Source: Hyposmocoma kahamanoa
Taxonomy: Eukaryota > Arthropoda > Insecta > Lepidoptera > Cosmopterigidae
Direction: 5' to 3'
Assembly (NCBI RefSeq): GCF_003589595.1
Contig: NW_020656077.1
Location: forward strand, 5,830,598-5,894,597
DNA length: 64,000 nucleotides
Shown: in pieces, positions 32,977-44,262 of the stretch
Position numbering within the stretch: the first letter of the stretch is position 1
How the letters are laid out: the number at the start of each line of letters is the position of its first letter
Notes under the pieces: generated by a model
Told to the model about the DNA's origin: nothing
What the model saw: the letters and a program-made list of their open reading frames with translations, nothing else
The model's database searches: none
Position numbers and translations under genes: made by a program

Positions 32977-33758
32977 CAGTGCCTCCAGAGAAAAAGGGAA
33001 TAACTCAAAATCGACACTTTTCGGGAGAGGCAAAAAAACATTCTTTTATTGGTTGATCACATTTATTGTTAGTACTTTTTATGATTTCTAGTTTTAGGTA
33101 CACATCTAAGCTTTCGTTTAATGGGTATTGGTTAAGCATTCAGTCATATTTTTTAAGTCTTTTTCGAGCTGCGTCCTTGTTTATGAATACTTAACGGTAA
33201 TAATACAATTTATGTTAACAAACTTTAAACACAATTCGACTTATTCCCTTAACTGCGACTGTTCTGTAGCTATAGCAATACTTATGATACGAACCACATT
33301 GATAAAAGACATAAAATCGTTAAAGGAATAAAACGACAAGTTTTCTGTTAAGAACTATTAACCAATAGCAACACGGTATAATCGCAGGTATTACCAATCC
33401 TGTCCAGTGGAACAAACGAAATGCTCAGTTATACCCTTATGTACATTGTGGAATAAGGCAATAGTCGCTTTTAGTCCTATTTTTTTTCCTAGTCATTATG
33501 GAACAATACGAAAAGTGTCTTTATGTAAAAATATATCTGTACTTAGTCGTTAAACTTGCATGTATTTTTGAAAATTATGCCTTTTCAAAACAGTGAGTTA
33601 TGCCCTTAGTGCAACAAGAAAAAGACGACTAAGACGTTAGAAGACTTCTAGAGATATGTCCTATTGATATGTTATGTAATCGATAACGCTGAAGCTAATA
33701 GTGCAATAAAAACAAAAGGGCATAACTCGTCTTATTCCGTTTTTCACTGGAGGCACTG
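32977..33758. mobile_element. Inverted-repeat element MITE-5, 782 bp
   Basis: Both ends read inward cagtgcctccag(a/t)gaaaaa.gg.ataa, about 27 bases with a few mismatches. A gttatncccttt motif recurs inside in both orientations (32998, 33428, 33597, 33718). cag-starting ends suggest hAT, but the 8 bases on either side do not match. No transposase frame, so non-autonomous. Confidence 0.7.
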
Positions 33759-33885
33759 ATCGTGTCGGCAGAAGTTACACGATTGTTTCGTCGAGTGGAG
33801 AATGCGAATGTGTATGTAATTAACATGCATTGGTACACTCCATACGACAGTTTGAGTATTTCGAATACACGGTGTTTTTAAAAAC

Positions 33886-34150
33886 AAATTCATCATCAAC
33901 CTGTTTTGTAAGTCCCACTGCCGGATCTCATCTCAGGCGAGGGTTTAGGCCGTAGTCCGCAATCCTGGCCCACTGGCTGTATGATTGTCGACTTCATTCG
34001 TTTTCCGAGTGTTGTGAACCTTATTCGACGTACAGGTTTCATCACGATGGTTTCCTCCACCAAAAAGCTCATAGCAAAATTTCAAATAAAGTTTCGCACA
34101 TAAAAAATACTTAGAGACCGGATTCGAACGGCCTCTTTTAAAAACAAATG
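33886..34150 (-). repeat. SINE-D copy
   Basis: Read on the - strand it starts with a decayed tRNA-like head (cgttcgaatcc B box near 34121-34131), then gagctttttggtggaggaaa, accatcgtgatgaaacctgt, gtgggccaggattgcggact and cagtgggacttacaaaacag. The gcggactacggcct block matches a SINE I recall as frequent in moth genomes. Confidence 0.65.
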
Positions 34151-34435
34151 AATTAGTTACATTTATAAGGGCGCCAACAGCCAAGCGAAATCTATCGCCG
34201 CGAAAGGAATCGATTTCTTGCACGAGATACGATATTAAATTATGAAAACGTTAGTTCCGAATTTGAAACGCTTTGCTACCTTGCGTCATCGATAATCTAT
34301 TTTGTAACTTGTACAATAATTATTTTTATGGTTTCTTGTTGGCGATAATAGTTAGAATAAAATCTATTTTTGTTAATAGACAGACATATATATTTACTCC
34401 CTCAAAAGTTTAAGTTTTTAATTTCTTTTTTGCAA

Positions 34436-34632
34436 TACCAGGTGCCGGGACGACTTGCGCCTGGTGTTAAGCTACACATCTGTCCATAGCAGTTGCAGTG
34501 TCACCAAAATCTGATGAATACTGCTACTGCGTCTGTCACCATGAGACATAAATTGACAAACCCTATGTGTATGTAATTCCACAAGCATCCTTACCCTTCA
34601 AAACGGGAACGAAGTAATGGTCACATTACTTT
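34436..34632 (-). repeat. REP-1 copy, 5'-truncated
   Basis: Runs from the cgcacga block (gacttgcgcctggtg) to gaacgaagtaatggtcacat, so it goes further 5' than the copies at 5430 and 24985. Confidence 0.75.
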
Positions 34633-35927
34633 TTGGTTTTTTATTTCACGTAAGTTCTGTGGGGTTATTGTCATTTTCCTTCACAATAACACAGATTCCA
34701 CAAAAACAATGTAGATTCGATTTCTTGACTACACTACTGTCAAATCAAATCACTAGAGACACGATTATTATGTTTAATAGTAACTTAAGACAGCTGGGTC
34801 AGTGTCGGTTTCCGCCGATGTCGACTCTACTGGTATCATTTCCAATAGACAATTCTTTCTTTCTTAAACCAACACCTGGGGGAAACAGCACGGTTGGAGT
34901 AAACGTATGATATACAGCTGTTTGTGTACAAGAATGGGACCAGACTGCGGTCGAATTTCAATGAAGGCCATGTAGGTAAAATGTCTCGTATTCAACAATT
35001 AAAAAATTCATAGTTTCACTTCTCAAGTACCATGCGGGTAGCATATGCTTAGCATAAAATTTACGCTCTACATAAACACTGTCTCTTAAAAATACGGCCT
35101 CAATGCGTGGCCACCTGAACCATCATTATGTTACGAGATAAAAATAACTTTCAATACGCATTTATTTTTTCATATCAGGTGAATCATACTGATTAACAAG
35201 TTTTTATTTACTGTCGTTTCGCGGTTTTTGCGCTGCGGAATGATACCAGTGGCCTAGGGATCCTTCAAGGAATTTATTTGAAGAGCACATCTAATTTGAC
35301 TTTTAAGATTGAAATTCAAACTTATGCTAGTGACTGTACGTGGTTAATTCGATTGATAACCTTTGTGTTGTTCTATTAATATTCCACTGCATATTTACTT
35401 CATGACATTTTATTGAGCAACTGATAAGAGATCTGGTAGAGCAGATGAGATCTGATCATTGGTAAGATAGTTTTCCACATTATTATTATTATATAATCCT
35501 TTACTACGGGCAAAAAAACTGTTTCATACAAAGTTGTTTAAAAAACTAATCTGCTAAAATATACAGTATCACTAAAAGTAGTCTAAATTATTATCCTTTT
35601 GCATATGTATGTTGAGAAACTTGTCAGGTCGCATTTTCATTCGTTGAGGTCAAACCTAGTTTTCTAGCAAGACTACCCTATATTTCGTTACCCTGTATCT
35701 TTTATATCAATTTGATAAACGTCTATCTTACTTAAGTCATCTGTATTTACGCATTTAAGCATCACCTGAGTGCATATCAATCATTACTAGATGACCGAGT
35801 TGTCGAAGTTCCCTTATTTGGTTTAGTCGACATAGGACCTATTTCTAAAATGACCTCTTCTTCTTCGTGTTCTTATCCCACACATGTATTTTTCTTCCAC
35901 TCTCCCCTATCGGCCGTCATCTTCATA
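34633..35927. other. AT-rich intergenic DNA
   Basis: No gene recognised. A 97-codon + frame (34617-34910) begins inside REP-1 and is not convincing. Confidence 0.35.
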
Positions 35928-36186
35928 CTTACACCTTTCTTATCCATATCATCTCTCACACAATCCATCCACCTTGTCTTTGGCCTTCCTCTCCCCCTTA
36001 TATTCCTCCACATTCATAGCTAACATCTTCGCGTTACATGACATTTTCCCCCGCATGACATGTGTAAACCACACTAACCAATTACTCCTCCTCTTTTCCG
36101 TCACTGGCTCCATTTTCAAACTTCCCCTGATGTACTCATTTCTTATTTTATCCTTTCTCGTCGTTCCACACATCCATGTCGACCCC
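35928..36186 (-). pseudogene. LINE reverse-transcriptase C-terminal fragment
   Basis: The - strand frame (74 codons open, 36173-35949) reads MCGTTRKDKIRNEYIRGSLK, PVTEKRRSNWLVWFTHVMRG, MNVEEYKGERKAKDK. This is the MCGVTRxDxxRNEYIRGSL...EKLRxxRLxWYGHVMRR signature of the end of a RTE- or CR1-like pol protein. Confidence 0.85.
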
Positions 36187-36728
36187 TGAATTACGGCTTA
36201 CGATTGTTGTTAAGCCCTAATCAAGAGTATTTTGTATCTTGAGATTGTATTTTGTATCACGAAAGATGACGATGATTATAGTATATTAACACGTGATAGC
36301 TTGATATACTTATCGAGGTCTGACTAACAAATCAGCCGGTACACACTGAATAGCCACGCTGTTTGGATTTTTACTGTAATTTGGCTTTTAGAATGCACTT
36401 TGGATCCAGTTGGCGGGACTCCACACTGGCTGCCTAACGAGTACAGTCCACTAACCGGCGCAAATAGGTAGCGGCTACATCGTAAATGCATTAGGACTGT
36501 TCTGCTTCACTCATGTTGCTTTTGGACAGCAAACAACCCTCTAAATATACATAATGCATGAAAATTCATCGTATAAATTGTACTTTACGTCATCTGCATA
36601 GTGTACCTATTTTAAAGAGAATTATGTTTTGCTTTTGGTTCTCATGCCGAAAACGCTTTACCAAATCTTGGTTCGTACGTCTTTGATTTAGTCAGCCTAG
36701 TTCCCAATGAAGTTGCATTCGAGTCTTT
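36187..36728. other. AT-rich intergenic DNA
   Basis: No recognisable feature. Confidence 0.4.
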
Positions 36729-37012
36729 TTTATAATACGAAGTGACGGTACGAACAAGTCGTTGCTACTTGCAACCGCAAGCGACACGCTTATGCATAAC
36801 AGCTGCTGTGCCACTCAGAGCTTTAAATCGCAAAGATCTCAGAGACATGAGTTGACAAGTCCCATGTGTCTGTAACTTCACCAGCATCTAAGGGTAAGCC
36901 TTTCCAAATAGGAACGCAGTAAAGCTCACATTACTGCTATGGCGGTAGAAATTGGCAAGGTGACATACTTCCCTGGGTGAACTCTTTCACAAGGACTCTA
37001 CTGCTATCAAAA
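36729..37012 (-). repeat. REP-1 copy, near full length
   Basis: Has both the gacttgtt/gcgacacgctt 3' block and, at 36980-37005, the 5' start (gtgaaagagttcacccaggg on the - strand). An extra ttgcaaccgcaag segment is inserted near 36770. Confidence 0.85.
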
Positions 37013-37094
37013 ATGGGTGTACTACTAAAAGGGTGCATTTGTAAATGCTGTTGGAAAGCAATAGTCAGTTTACCTCGCTTGCGCCACGAGTTGT

Positions 37095-37291
37095 GTAATA
37101 ACGCACACACTCAACATAGCCCCGCACTACGGAAAAGCCCTGAGTCGCACGTGGCACACATAGACAACCGCAAATTACACACAAACTCACGAGAGAAATA
37201 AATGTAGGCCATACAAATATTACTCCCGGCCCGGGAATCGAACCTGGCACCTCTGCGTGGCAGTAACCGTTCCGCCACCGAGGCAGTTAAA
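37095..37291 (-). repeat. SINE-A copy
   Basis: Head with B box ggttcgattcccgggccggg at about 37230-37249 and the full body to ctatgttgagtgtgtgcgtt. A short deletion in the A/B-box spacing. Confidence 0.85.
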
Positions 37292-38084
37292 GATGTAGGC
37301 TCTTTAGAGGCGTCGCGAGCTGCACTCGGCGCCCCCTAACACCCTGAGCTCGTATACGCCGCACAATCTGTACCATAAGTAAAGCCGGCACTGACCTAAG
37401 CTGTCTTGACAAATGTAAGACTATTTGAATTTAAGAGGACTATTGTACCAGATCGTGCGACCGCCTTACTTATTCATTAAAAATGTTGATGTCTCTATCG
37501 GACGTCATGCATGTCCGGATGTTTGGACGACAGTTGAGCACTCGTTTGGAAATATTACCGCGCGTAAGTTTTGTATTTCGTAGTTTCACATACTCATACA
37601 TCCGCAACTTGTACGAGCAAATTCTGTGTATCGACTACGACTGCACCCAGATTGTTTTTCTACAGCATTCCAACTGCTTCCGATTTATAACCTAATTATT
37701 AATAAACCTCACAAGAATCAATTCTATCTTGTCAATATTTATACTTCTCTTTCTAAACAAGTTACAAACAAGTATACCATAAGAATACAGTCCGTGGTTA
37801 ATTGGTAAGGAATAGCAACTCGTTTTGCTCGCTGCGTCCACGCGGTGGCCTCTTTAATATAAATACACTCGTGATCGAGCAGGATTTTAAATACACTGCA
37901 TTTCTCTGTACTTGGGTTACTTGTTGCAGGCACATGCGTTTGAGCATTTATAGGAAACTTGTCCGGCGCCATGACTTTGCTTTAGGTAATGATTATGTGG
38001 GAAATAATGCAAGAAGTATTAACGCGACTATGTAATATAAGCCAGAAATATTTAAGAAACAGAAAGTACAGATGGGATATCGAC
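37292..38084. other. Intergenic DNA with one candidate exon
   Basis: 37483-37563 opens with ATG, has 27 codons and is followed by a consensus donor gtaagt. No acceptor-linked partner was found, so I do not call a gene. Confidence 0.3.
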
Positions 38085-38846
38085 TGTGAACTGGCAACCG
38101 GTACTATCTCAATTTTGACAGCTTTACACGATGAAGAAAAAATGTTACGTAATTTATATACCATGTGGTTTATTAAATAAAAATATGTAGTGTATGTATA
38201 ATAAAAATATTTAAAAAATCTACGTATTTTTATTTAATAAATCAGATTTAATTAAATTTTTATTGAATTGATATTCAATTATTTTTTGTGAAATTACTCC
38301 ACTAGTTTGTTATAATTATTCATACAAAGATCGAACACTCAGAAAAAATTCCTTCGATCCGGTCGGATTCGAACCGACGTCTTCTTGCATACCGTGCCAG
38401 ACGCTATACCAACTAAGCCACGGAACGAACCAACGGACCTTACGAATTTTTCTATGTGCTTGCGTCGTGTCTTTGTGTTTGGTTTTTCAACGACTTTTTA
38501 GTCGTAGCGACATCTATGAGAAATCTATGAAAGATTTATCACCCAGTTAGTACCTTTACAGCTACCAGTCCTGGCGAGAGATGTCGCTAGTCATTGTATT
38601 AATTAAATTGCTTGTTAAGCTCCGTGGCTTAGTTGGTATAGCGTCTGGCACGGTATGCAAGAAGACGTCGGTTCGAATCCGACCGGACTGAAGGAATTTT
38701 TTCTGAGTGTTCGATCTTTGTATTAATAATTAAATCAGATTTAGTTTTATATTTTGCTTGCGTCATTTATATAGCAATGACGCAAAAATTTTTTTCTTCA
38801 CCTGTAAAGTTGTCAAAATTGATATAGTACCGATTGCCAGTTCACA
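38085..38846. mobile_element. Foldback element FB-4, split by a SINE-C
   Basis: Left arm 38085-38150 (tgtgaactggcaaccggtac, then tcaattttgacagctttaca) is mirrored at 38780-38846 (about 65 bases with several mismatches). The centre (tttttatttaataaatcaga, then gcttgcgtcat) is interrupted by the 480-bp insert at 38251-38730. A partial relative lies at 12076-12265. A small inverted pair, tgcgtcatt/aatgacgca, sits at 38759-38783. Confidence 0.75.
38251..38730 (-). repeat. Composite SINE-C insertion
   Basis: Flanked by a perfect 13-bp duplication (taaatcagattta at 38238-38250 and 38731-38743). On the - strand it holds body, tRNA-like unit (B box ggttcgaatccgac) and tail (38251-38610). At the right end (about 38616-38730) a second tRNA-like unit lies in + orientation (ccgtggcttagttggtatag, ggttcgaatcc), cut off before the family's usual tail. 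The two tRNA-like units make inverted repeats of about 115 bp. One target duplication brackets both, so they came in as one event. Confidence 0.88.
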
Positions 38847-39084
38847 TGGCGTAATATAATGGCTTTTGCCGCAGTATATACATAGGTGAATAAGTTGGCA
38901 TAGTCACTGTTGAAAATACTGCTTCAGGCTCATACATTCTTAGCTCAATATTTTTCTATGAAATGAGTGGGTCTATGATGAAATATCCTCATGAATTTTG
39001 TAGTAGAATTTAATAGCCATTGCATAGGGTCCTAGATTGTACATTTGTAATTTCCACCTAGGTAGTGTTAATCTATTTTTAACT

Positions 39085-39320
39085 GATGTAAAAAAAGGAG
39101 GAGGTTTCTAAAAAAGGAGAAAATTTTTGTGTGCGTGTTACTCGATTACTTACGCCAGCATTTGTGAACCGATTTTGATGATTCTCTTTTTGTTGGAAAT
39201 AAGGTACGTCAGCATTGGTCCCATTTCAATTTGAAGAAAATATGCCGTTTTGCGCACTTTCCGATAAGCGATTCCACGAACTTTTTAACTGTCAGTTCTT
39301 TTAGTACTCTGTACTGAGAT
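39085..39320 (+). repeat. REP-3 copy 1
   Basis: Starts near aaaaaaaggaggaggtttct, then gaaccgattttgatgattct, attggtcccatttcaatttg and gcgcactttccgataagcga. The last three blocks recur in order at 60560-60800. I recall similar sequence as a common moth repeat; the class is not clear to me. Confidence 0.65.
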
Positions 39321-41469
39321 TATTTGTTGTAGAATTATGCGTAGTAACAGATACACTAGCTGGCAATAAACAGAGGATAGAACCGTGTCGCTTAAGTACA
39401 CTGACGGGCAGAAGTAGGATCGCAGATAAGGAAGGCACGTTGTTAGGAATGTTTAGACAATTTATTATTTAAGACAACAAACTTTCATGTCTTGCGCAAA
39501 TATCCGTTGAATTTCTTAGGTTGTGTAAGATACTTACGTGTCACGGAAAGATATAAATAAAGATATTTTGCACAAAAAAATTCTATCATTGGAAACCTGG
39601 CACTATATATCAACTATACATAAAACTCGTAAAGTTAAAGATTGCCTCTTGCTATAGACAAAAAACTCTATAGAGCTCATGTAAATCAACGACGAAAGAA
39701 CGTATTTCAACATGCAACGTAGGCAATAAAAATCAATTAAGCTCTATCATTTTTGCAATTAAATTAGAAAGCTAGTTTTGTTTGTTTCATACTCTTTGTG
39801 AGGACTCTGAATAAACAGGTGTTAATATGCATAGTTTTATTTTATTTTTATTGAATGCTACACCAACAACTTAACACAAAACAATCTTAGAAATAAATAT
39901 ACATGCTACAGGTGTACACAGCATTAATTTTATTTATTATTAATTAAATTTAGAGTTAGCCAATGTGATACAAACATTAAAAAAAAATAATAAAAAACAC
40001 AATTAAAAATGTAAAATTATAGCAATGAGTGATTGTAAAGGATTTAAGAATGAAACAATTGCATGTACATGCGAATAAACAGTTTATTGTTCCCTACATG
40101 ACAGATGTCTCTGTCTCTAGTCATAGTCAAGTAGAATTTAGCATGAAGTAAACGGCAATTGCGGTAGATAATCATGGCTTCATGGAAAAGTATCCAGAAC
40201 AAAAATAAAATAATAACAGGCATTGACCTATGTCAATGATAACAGTGTAAGAATTTGTCGGCTGTATAACGAAATATCTATGAAATACTCCGATTTGGAC
40301 ATTTTTGACTCAAGATCCAGAATGTTTAAAGAAGTAGTGACTCGCCAAGCACTTACTTACTACTTACTATTCATATATACATACTATTGATATTCATCCA
40401 AACGCATGTCGCTTTTGTACTGTATATTAATTAAGTAAGTAAATTATAAGCAAATTATGAACCATAACAACAACAACAACAAAATGTGTAGATCTATCTT
40501 GTTGCTTTATAATTATGTGTCAACATAAATAGGATTACAATTTGATACAGAATTTATATCATATTTAATCCTTGTCAATGTTTTTTGATTGTTATCCGTT
40601 TTGTTGTCCTAAACACCGAACTCTCATTAAGCATCGGTAGTATAAATACTATTTATGGTCTCGGTTCAACGCATTGTATTTAAAGGAAGATGATGAAGCG
40701 AAAATAAGTTCTTGTACTCAAGATCAGTGTTTGTTGCAAAGGGGTTAAATGGCATCCGTTTCTCTAGTTCAATGTTATCTTTTATGGCTTAATTTGGTTA
40801 TGAATGCGCAAGGTAAGCGAATACACGTACAGCGCACAAAGACAGGTGCAGTTGTATGCTATATATATTAAAACATACAAAATACAATTTTAAATTTTAA
40901 ACAGGACCGACGTAAATACTGGCCACTCTCAAAACAGCTAATATTTCTTTTTTCTGTATCAATGACATTAAACAGAATCACATTTTTTAAAATGTACTTT
41001 TTACTTTTATTTAAACATAGTATTTAACGGTATTTTAGCGCTCCTACTTAATTATCACTCTTATTTTATTTTTCAAACCCGTGTTCTCCGACTACCTTAG
41101 CTTGTCCGGACGCTACCTTTGTCTGCAAATTTACTTCTCATTTTAGTCCAGAATGGATTACACCAGCGCCATTTAAGATCCTGAGCGGCGAAATATTGCT
41201 TATGCAGTCACATAAAAATTATACCTCACGACGACCAGTCTTTTAAAATCTACCACCAAATATCCGAGTGTCTAGCCCGAAAGTATAATTCCATCGCCAT
41301 TCCTATTCAAAGTGCGCTTCCCTAAACCACGAAATATTTGAGTCACTATTGACTGAATCGCGAGCAGGCCACCGTGGCTCGGCACTCGTATAGTGCGAAT
41401 GGACTAGCATCGTCGAATCCGTTCGCAATTTAGTTAAAGTATCTAATTACTATAAGTTTGGTTTCTCAG
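39321..41469. other. AT-rich intergenic DNA
   Basis: No gene or repeat family recognised in about 2.1 kb, apart from a short (AAC)n run at 40467-40482. Confidence 0.4.
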
Positions 41470-41860
41470 AACCAGAGTATACAACCAGTACGTCTTACCA
41501 ATTATGACCTACGCTTGCTAGACAAGGACTTTGACGGTGGGGTTGGTTCAGTGCCTCAGTCACCCATAGGGCTATGAAACGAATTATGATCGGGGTAGTA
41601 CTTCCTACGTATAACGCACCAAAGTCATTGACATGAGCGTACGGGATGCCAAATAGAAATTGCAATTGGCTGGACTCGTATGTCGAAGCGACGACGACCT
41701 CTGGAGCCGGAGAGTTTTGTTCTGGAGACCTCGTTTAGGAAGACGAAATGTGGACGGACCACCAGCGAGAAGGCCGGACGGAATTAACAAGACGGCAGAA
41801 CCGACCTGTAACACAATGGAACCAAACCGAGGACAGTGAAATTCATACCAAGAGGTATAT
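41470..41860 (+). pseudogene. LINE reverse-transcriptase C-terminal fragment
   Basis: Across broken frames it reads YVLPIMTYGC, then RTKVIDMSVRDAK, LQLAGLVCRSDDDLWSRRVL, WRPRLGRRNVDGPPARRPDG. This follows the usual insect LINE pattern FNQCVLPVMTYG...KVIDI..RI..LKWQWAGHVCRR.D.RW..RVL.WRPR..KR..GRPPARW.DD. At least three stops or shifts. Confidence 0.85.
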
Positions 41861-42009
41861 ATCCAACAGTGGAATCAATAATTATGTTGAGAAGACGAAG
41901 AAGAAGATATTATGTTACATTTCGTCCACGTAATTTCAGCCGATACAAATGCCATTCAAGAGCTTTTTAATGAATTTATTGTAGATTTTTTAATAATAAC
42001 AAAACAACT

Positions 42010-42604
42010 TTATCGAGTTCTTAGGTTTTCGCGATTGTTACACACAGGAAATTAAACAGGCCATACGTATTTTTGGTAACCCATACAGTTTAGGGGGTTT
42101 TACGCAGCGGGGGACAAACTCATTTACATCAAGTTTCAGCGTATCGGAGTGCTTAGATATTAAGTTAGTTGTTGTTCTTAATATCTTGGTGGTAGGGTCT
42201 TTCTTCACCTTTTTATACGTGCTTTCATCCGATAGTAAGTCAGTTATTTTGCTGTTATAATCTGACGTATTCATGACCATCGTCGCGTTACCTTTATCTG
42301 CACGGAGGATGACTAATTCAGGATCTTCGCGGAAGGTCTTCAGCGCGTTATATTCATCTCGAGTAAGATTCGGTCTGGGCTGTTTATTTGAACGCAATAT
42401 TGACGAAACGTCTTGGCGTATTGCCTCCAAATCTTCCTTTCTCTTGTTGTTTTTAACTAGACAATCCTCAACGTTACAAATAATTTCTTCATATGGAACA
42501 CGATGAGGAGCCACTGCGTAATTCAAACCCTTTTGCAAAACTAAAAATGCAGACTGATCTATCGTTTTGTTCGATAAGTTTATTACAAATTTGTGTTTGA
42601 TCAT
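42010..42604 (-). mobile_element. Penelope-like retroelement fragment
   Basis: The - strand frame of 188 codons (42604-42038) has KTFREDPELVILRADKGNAT, VMNTSDYNSKITDLLSD, STYKKVKKDPTTK and KPPKLYGLPKI, the region just before and at the start of the RT domain in Penelope-like elements (KADKGNAxVVMxxxDY...YGLPKIHK). Right after YGLPKI it switches to unrelated sequence and stops, so RT core and GIY-YIG endonuclease are missing. 42010-42052 is the 43-bp segment also found at 31065-31107. This looks like an internal deletion joining the N-terminal part to the element's 3' end. Confidence 0.85.
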
Positions 42605-42875
42605 TTGACAGTGACGTTGACGTTTCGTTACTTGTGCAAAACAACTTTAGTTTAAAAAAAAGTTAATTGGGTATAATAAGCGAGAAATAAATGGTTACGG
42701 TAATTAGGCTGAAAACAACAAATTGTCACAATGGCCGATACAACGAAAATGGATAAATCGTACGCGTAATGAAAGTCCTTATGTTGATTGTTAACAAAAT
42801 ATAAATAATGATGATGTGACATTTAATCATTTTCTAAAGATTCGAAACATCAAGGAAGTAATTAATTATTTAATT

Positions 42876-43087
42876 TAACTGCCTCAGTGGCCGAACAGTT
42901 ACACTGCCACGCATAGGTCACAGGTTCAATTCCCGGGGGCCGGGAGAAATATTTGTATGACTTACATTTATTTCTCTCGTGAGTTTGGGTGTAATTTGTG
43001 GTTGTCTATGTATGTGTCCATGGCACCCGCGACACAGGGTTTCCCTAGTGCGGGGCTATGTTGAGTGTATGCGTTATTATTATAACT
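42876..43087 (+). repeat. SINE-A copy, full length
   Basis: The best copy of the family: head actgcctcagtggccgaaca with B box ggttcaattcccggg, body to ccctagtgcggggctatgtt and gtatgcgttattattataac tail. Confidence 0.9.
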
Positions 43088-43856
43088 TCTTACGTTGAAA
43101 AGTTTTAACAACAAATCTACCATATTGTACGAGTATTAAACATTTTCAAACTATGAAATACAAACGAGTGCTGTCTCCTCCACACACCCGAGCACGCATA
43201 ATAGCCGATAGAGACAGCAACATCAACTCTTAAATAAAATATATTCAACTGGGTCTTACAAATGTTGAGACAACTTAGACTGTGTATGGCCAGAAACTTC
43301 ACGGGAAAGTAAATTGTCTAAACCCTAGTCTAGAACAGATATTTGCATGGGTAGAGCAATTTCGGCGTGGGACCCAAAATCAAGATGTCAAATAAATAAT
43401 TCACCTAAAAAAGGTTAAGCCCTACGGAATGTCCTTTTTTAATCCGCAAATTTGAACTTTAATTTAATACGTTACATGGTTACATGCAATTCAACTTTGG
43501 CACATTGTATATTGTAATGCCTGTCTGTCGACATAGCAAAAAGCGTTCAAACTAAGATCAACTTGTGAATCATCATTCCGGTAATGTTAGTGCAATCTCA
43601 ACATTACCCTTTTCTTGGTCAATGGAAGATGGGTGGAACTTTCTAGAAATAAGCCGGCGGGAGGCGGTTGCCATGACAGCATTTGGGTTATTTTGGGCGC
43701 TTCCCGTCTTGATCCAGCGCGTTCCGTGTGAATGCAATGACGAAACGCAACTTGTGTCGATGTCCCAGTTTCAACATTCAACAGAAACAGGATTCTTTGT
43801 GACCTCATTATGTTTGAGTCTGATTCGCAGCAATGAATGCCAAAGGAAGGAATATG
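43088..43856. other. Intergenic DNA
   Basis: Opposing frames of 95-98 codons at 43565-43874 overlap in antisense and match nothing known to me. No gene called. Confidence 0.35.
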
Positions 43857-44262
43857 CTTAGAATAATAACGCACAGAATAATAGTTTCATATCAAACGAA
43901 CTGTCCCAAGTGAGGCAAAAATCAAATTCATGTAGGCTAGTTTTACTAGCAGGTTAATTTTCGGTTTTAGTGAATATTTATACAAAATACAAGTTGAAAC
44001 GCGTTACTTCCTTGGGGAATATGATGTTAGTAAATAGATACTATGTTTGTCTGACGTATTTTTACACTCATTTACCGCACATTTCGTCATTTTTAGATAA
44101 AATTCTTGATCTGTTCGCGGTGCACGTTGACCTTGAACACTGAAGGCCCGCCCGCTCGTGTAGGCCCTTTTGGCGCGCTTCAATTTGCCTCACTTAGCGT
44201 GTGCGGACTAGGTAGGTAAAAAGGTAGGTAGGGAACGCATTTCTATGCGTTATTATTCTAAG
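43857..44262. mobile_element. MITE-1 copy 2, with 8-bp target duplication
   Basis: 406 bp; flanked by ggaatatg at 43849-43856 and 44263-44270. It carries an extra stretch of about 28 bases with aggtaggta repeats near its right end (44210-44235) compared with copy 1. Otherwise highly similar, so both insertions are fairly recent. Confidence 0.92.

Noticed and set aside
38616..38700. tRNA gene (clear A and B boxes)
   Set aside because: It is part of SINE-C copies bounded by a target duplication and does not fold as a standard tRNA. The same holds for the other tRNA-like heads.
42600..42660. Hammerhead ribozyme next to the Penelope-like fragment
   Set aside because: A cgaaacgtc motif is present on the - strand, but I find no ctgatgag partner at the right distance.
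43565..43874. Antisense-overlapping frames of 95 and 98 codons
   Set aside because: Neither has a recognisable motif; one overlaps the start of MITE-1.
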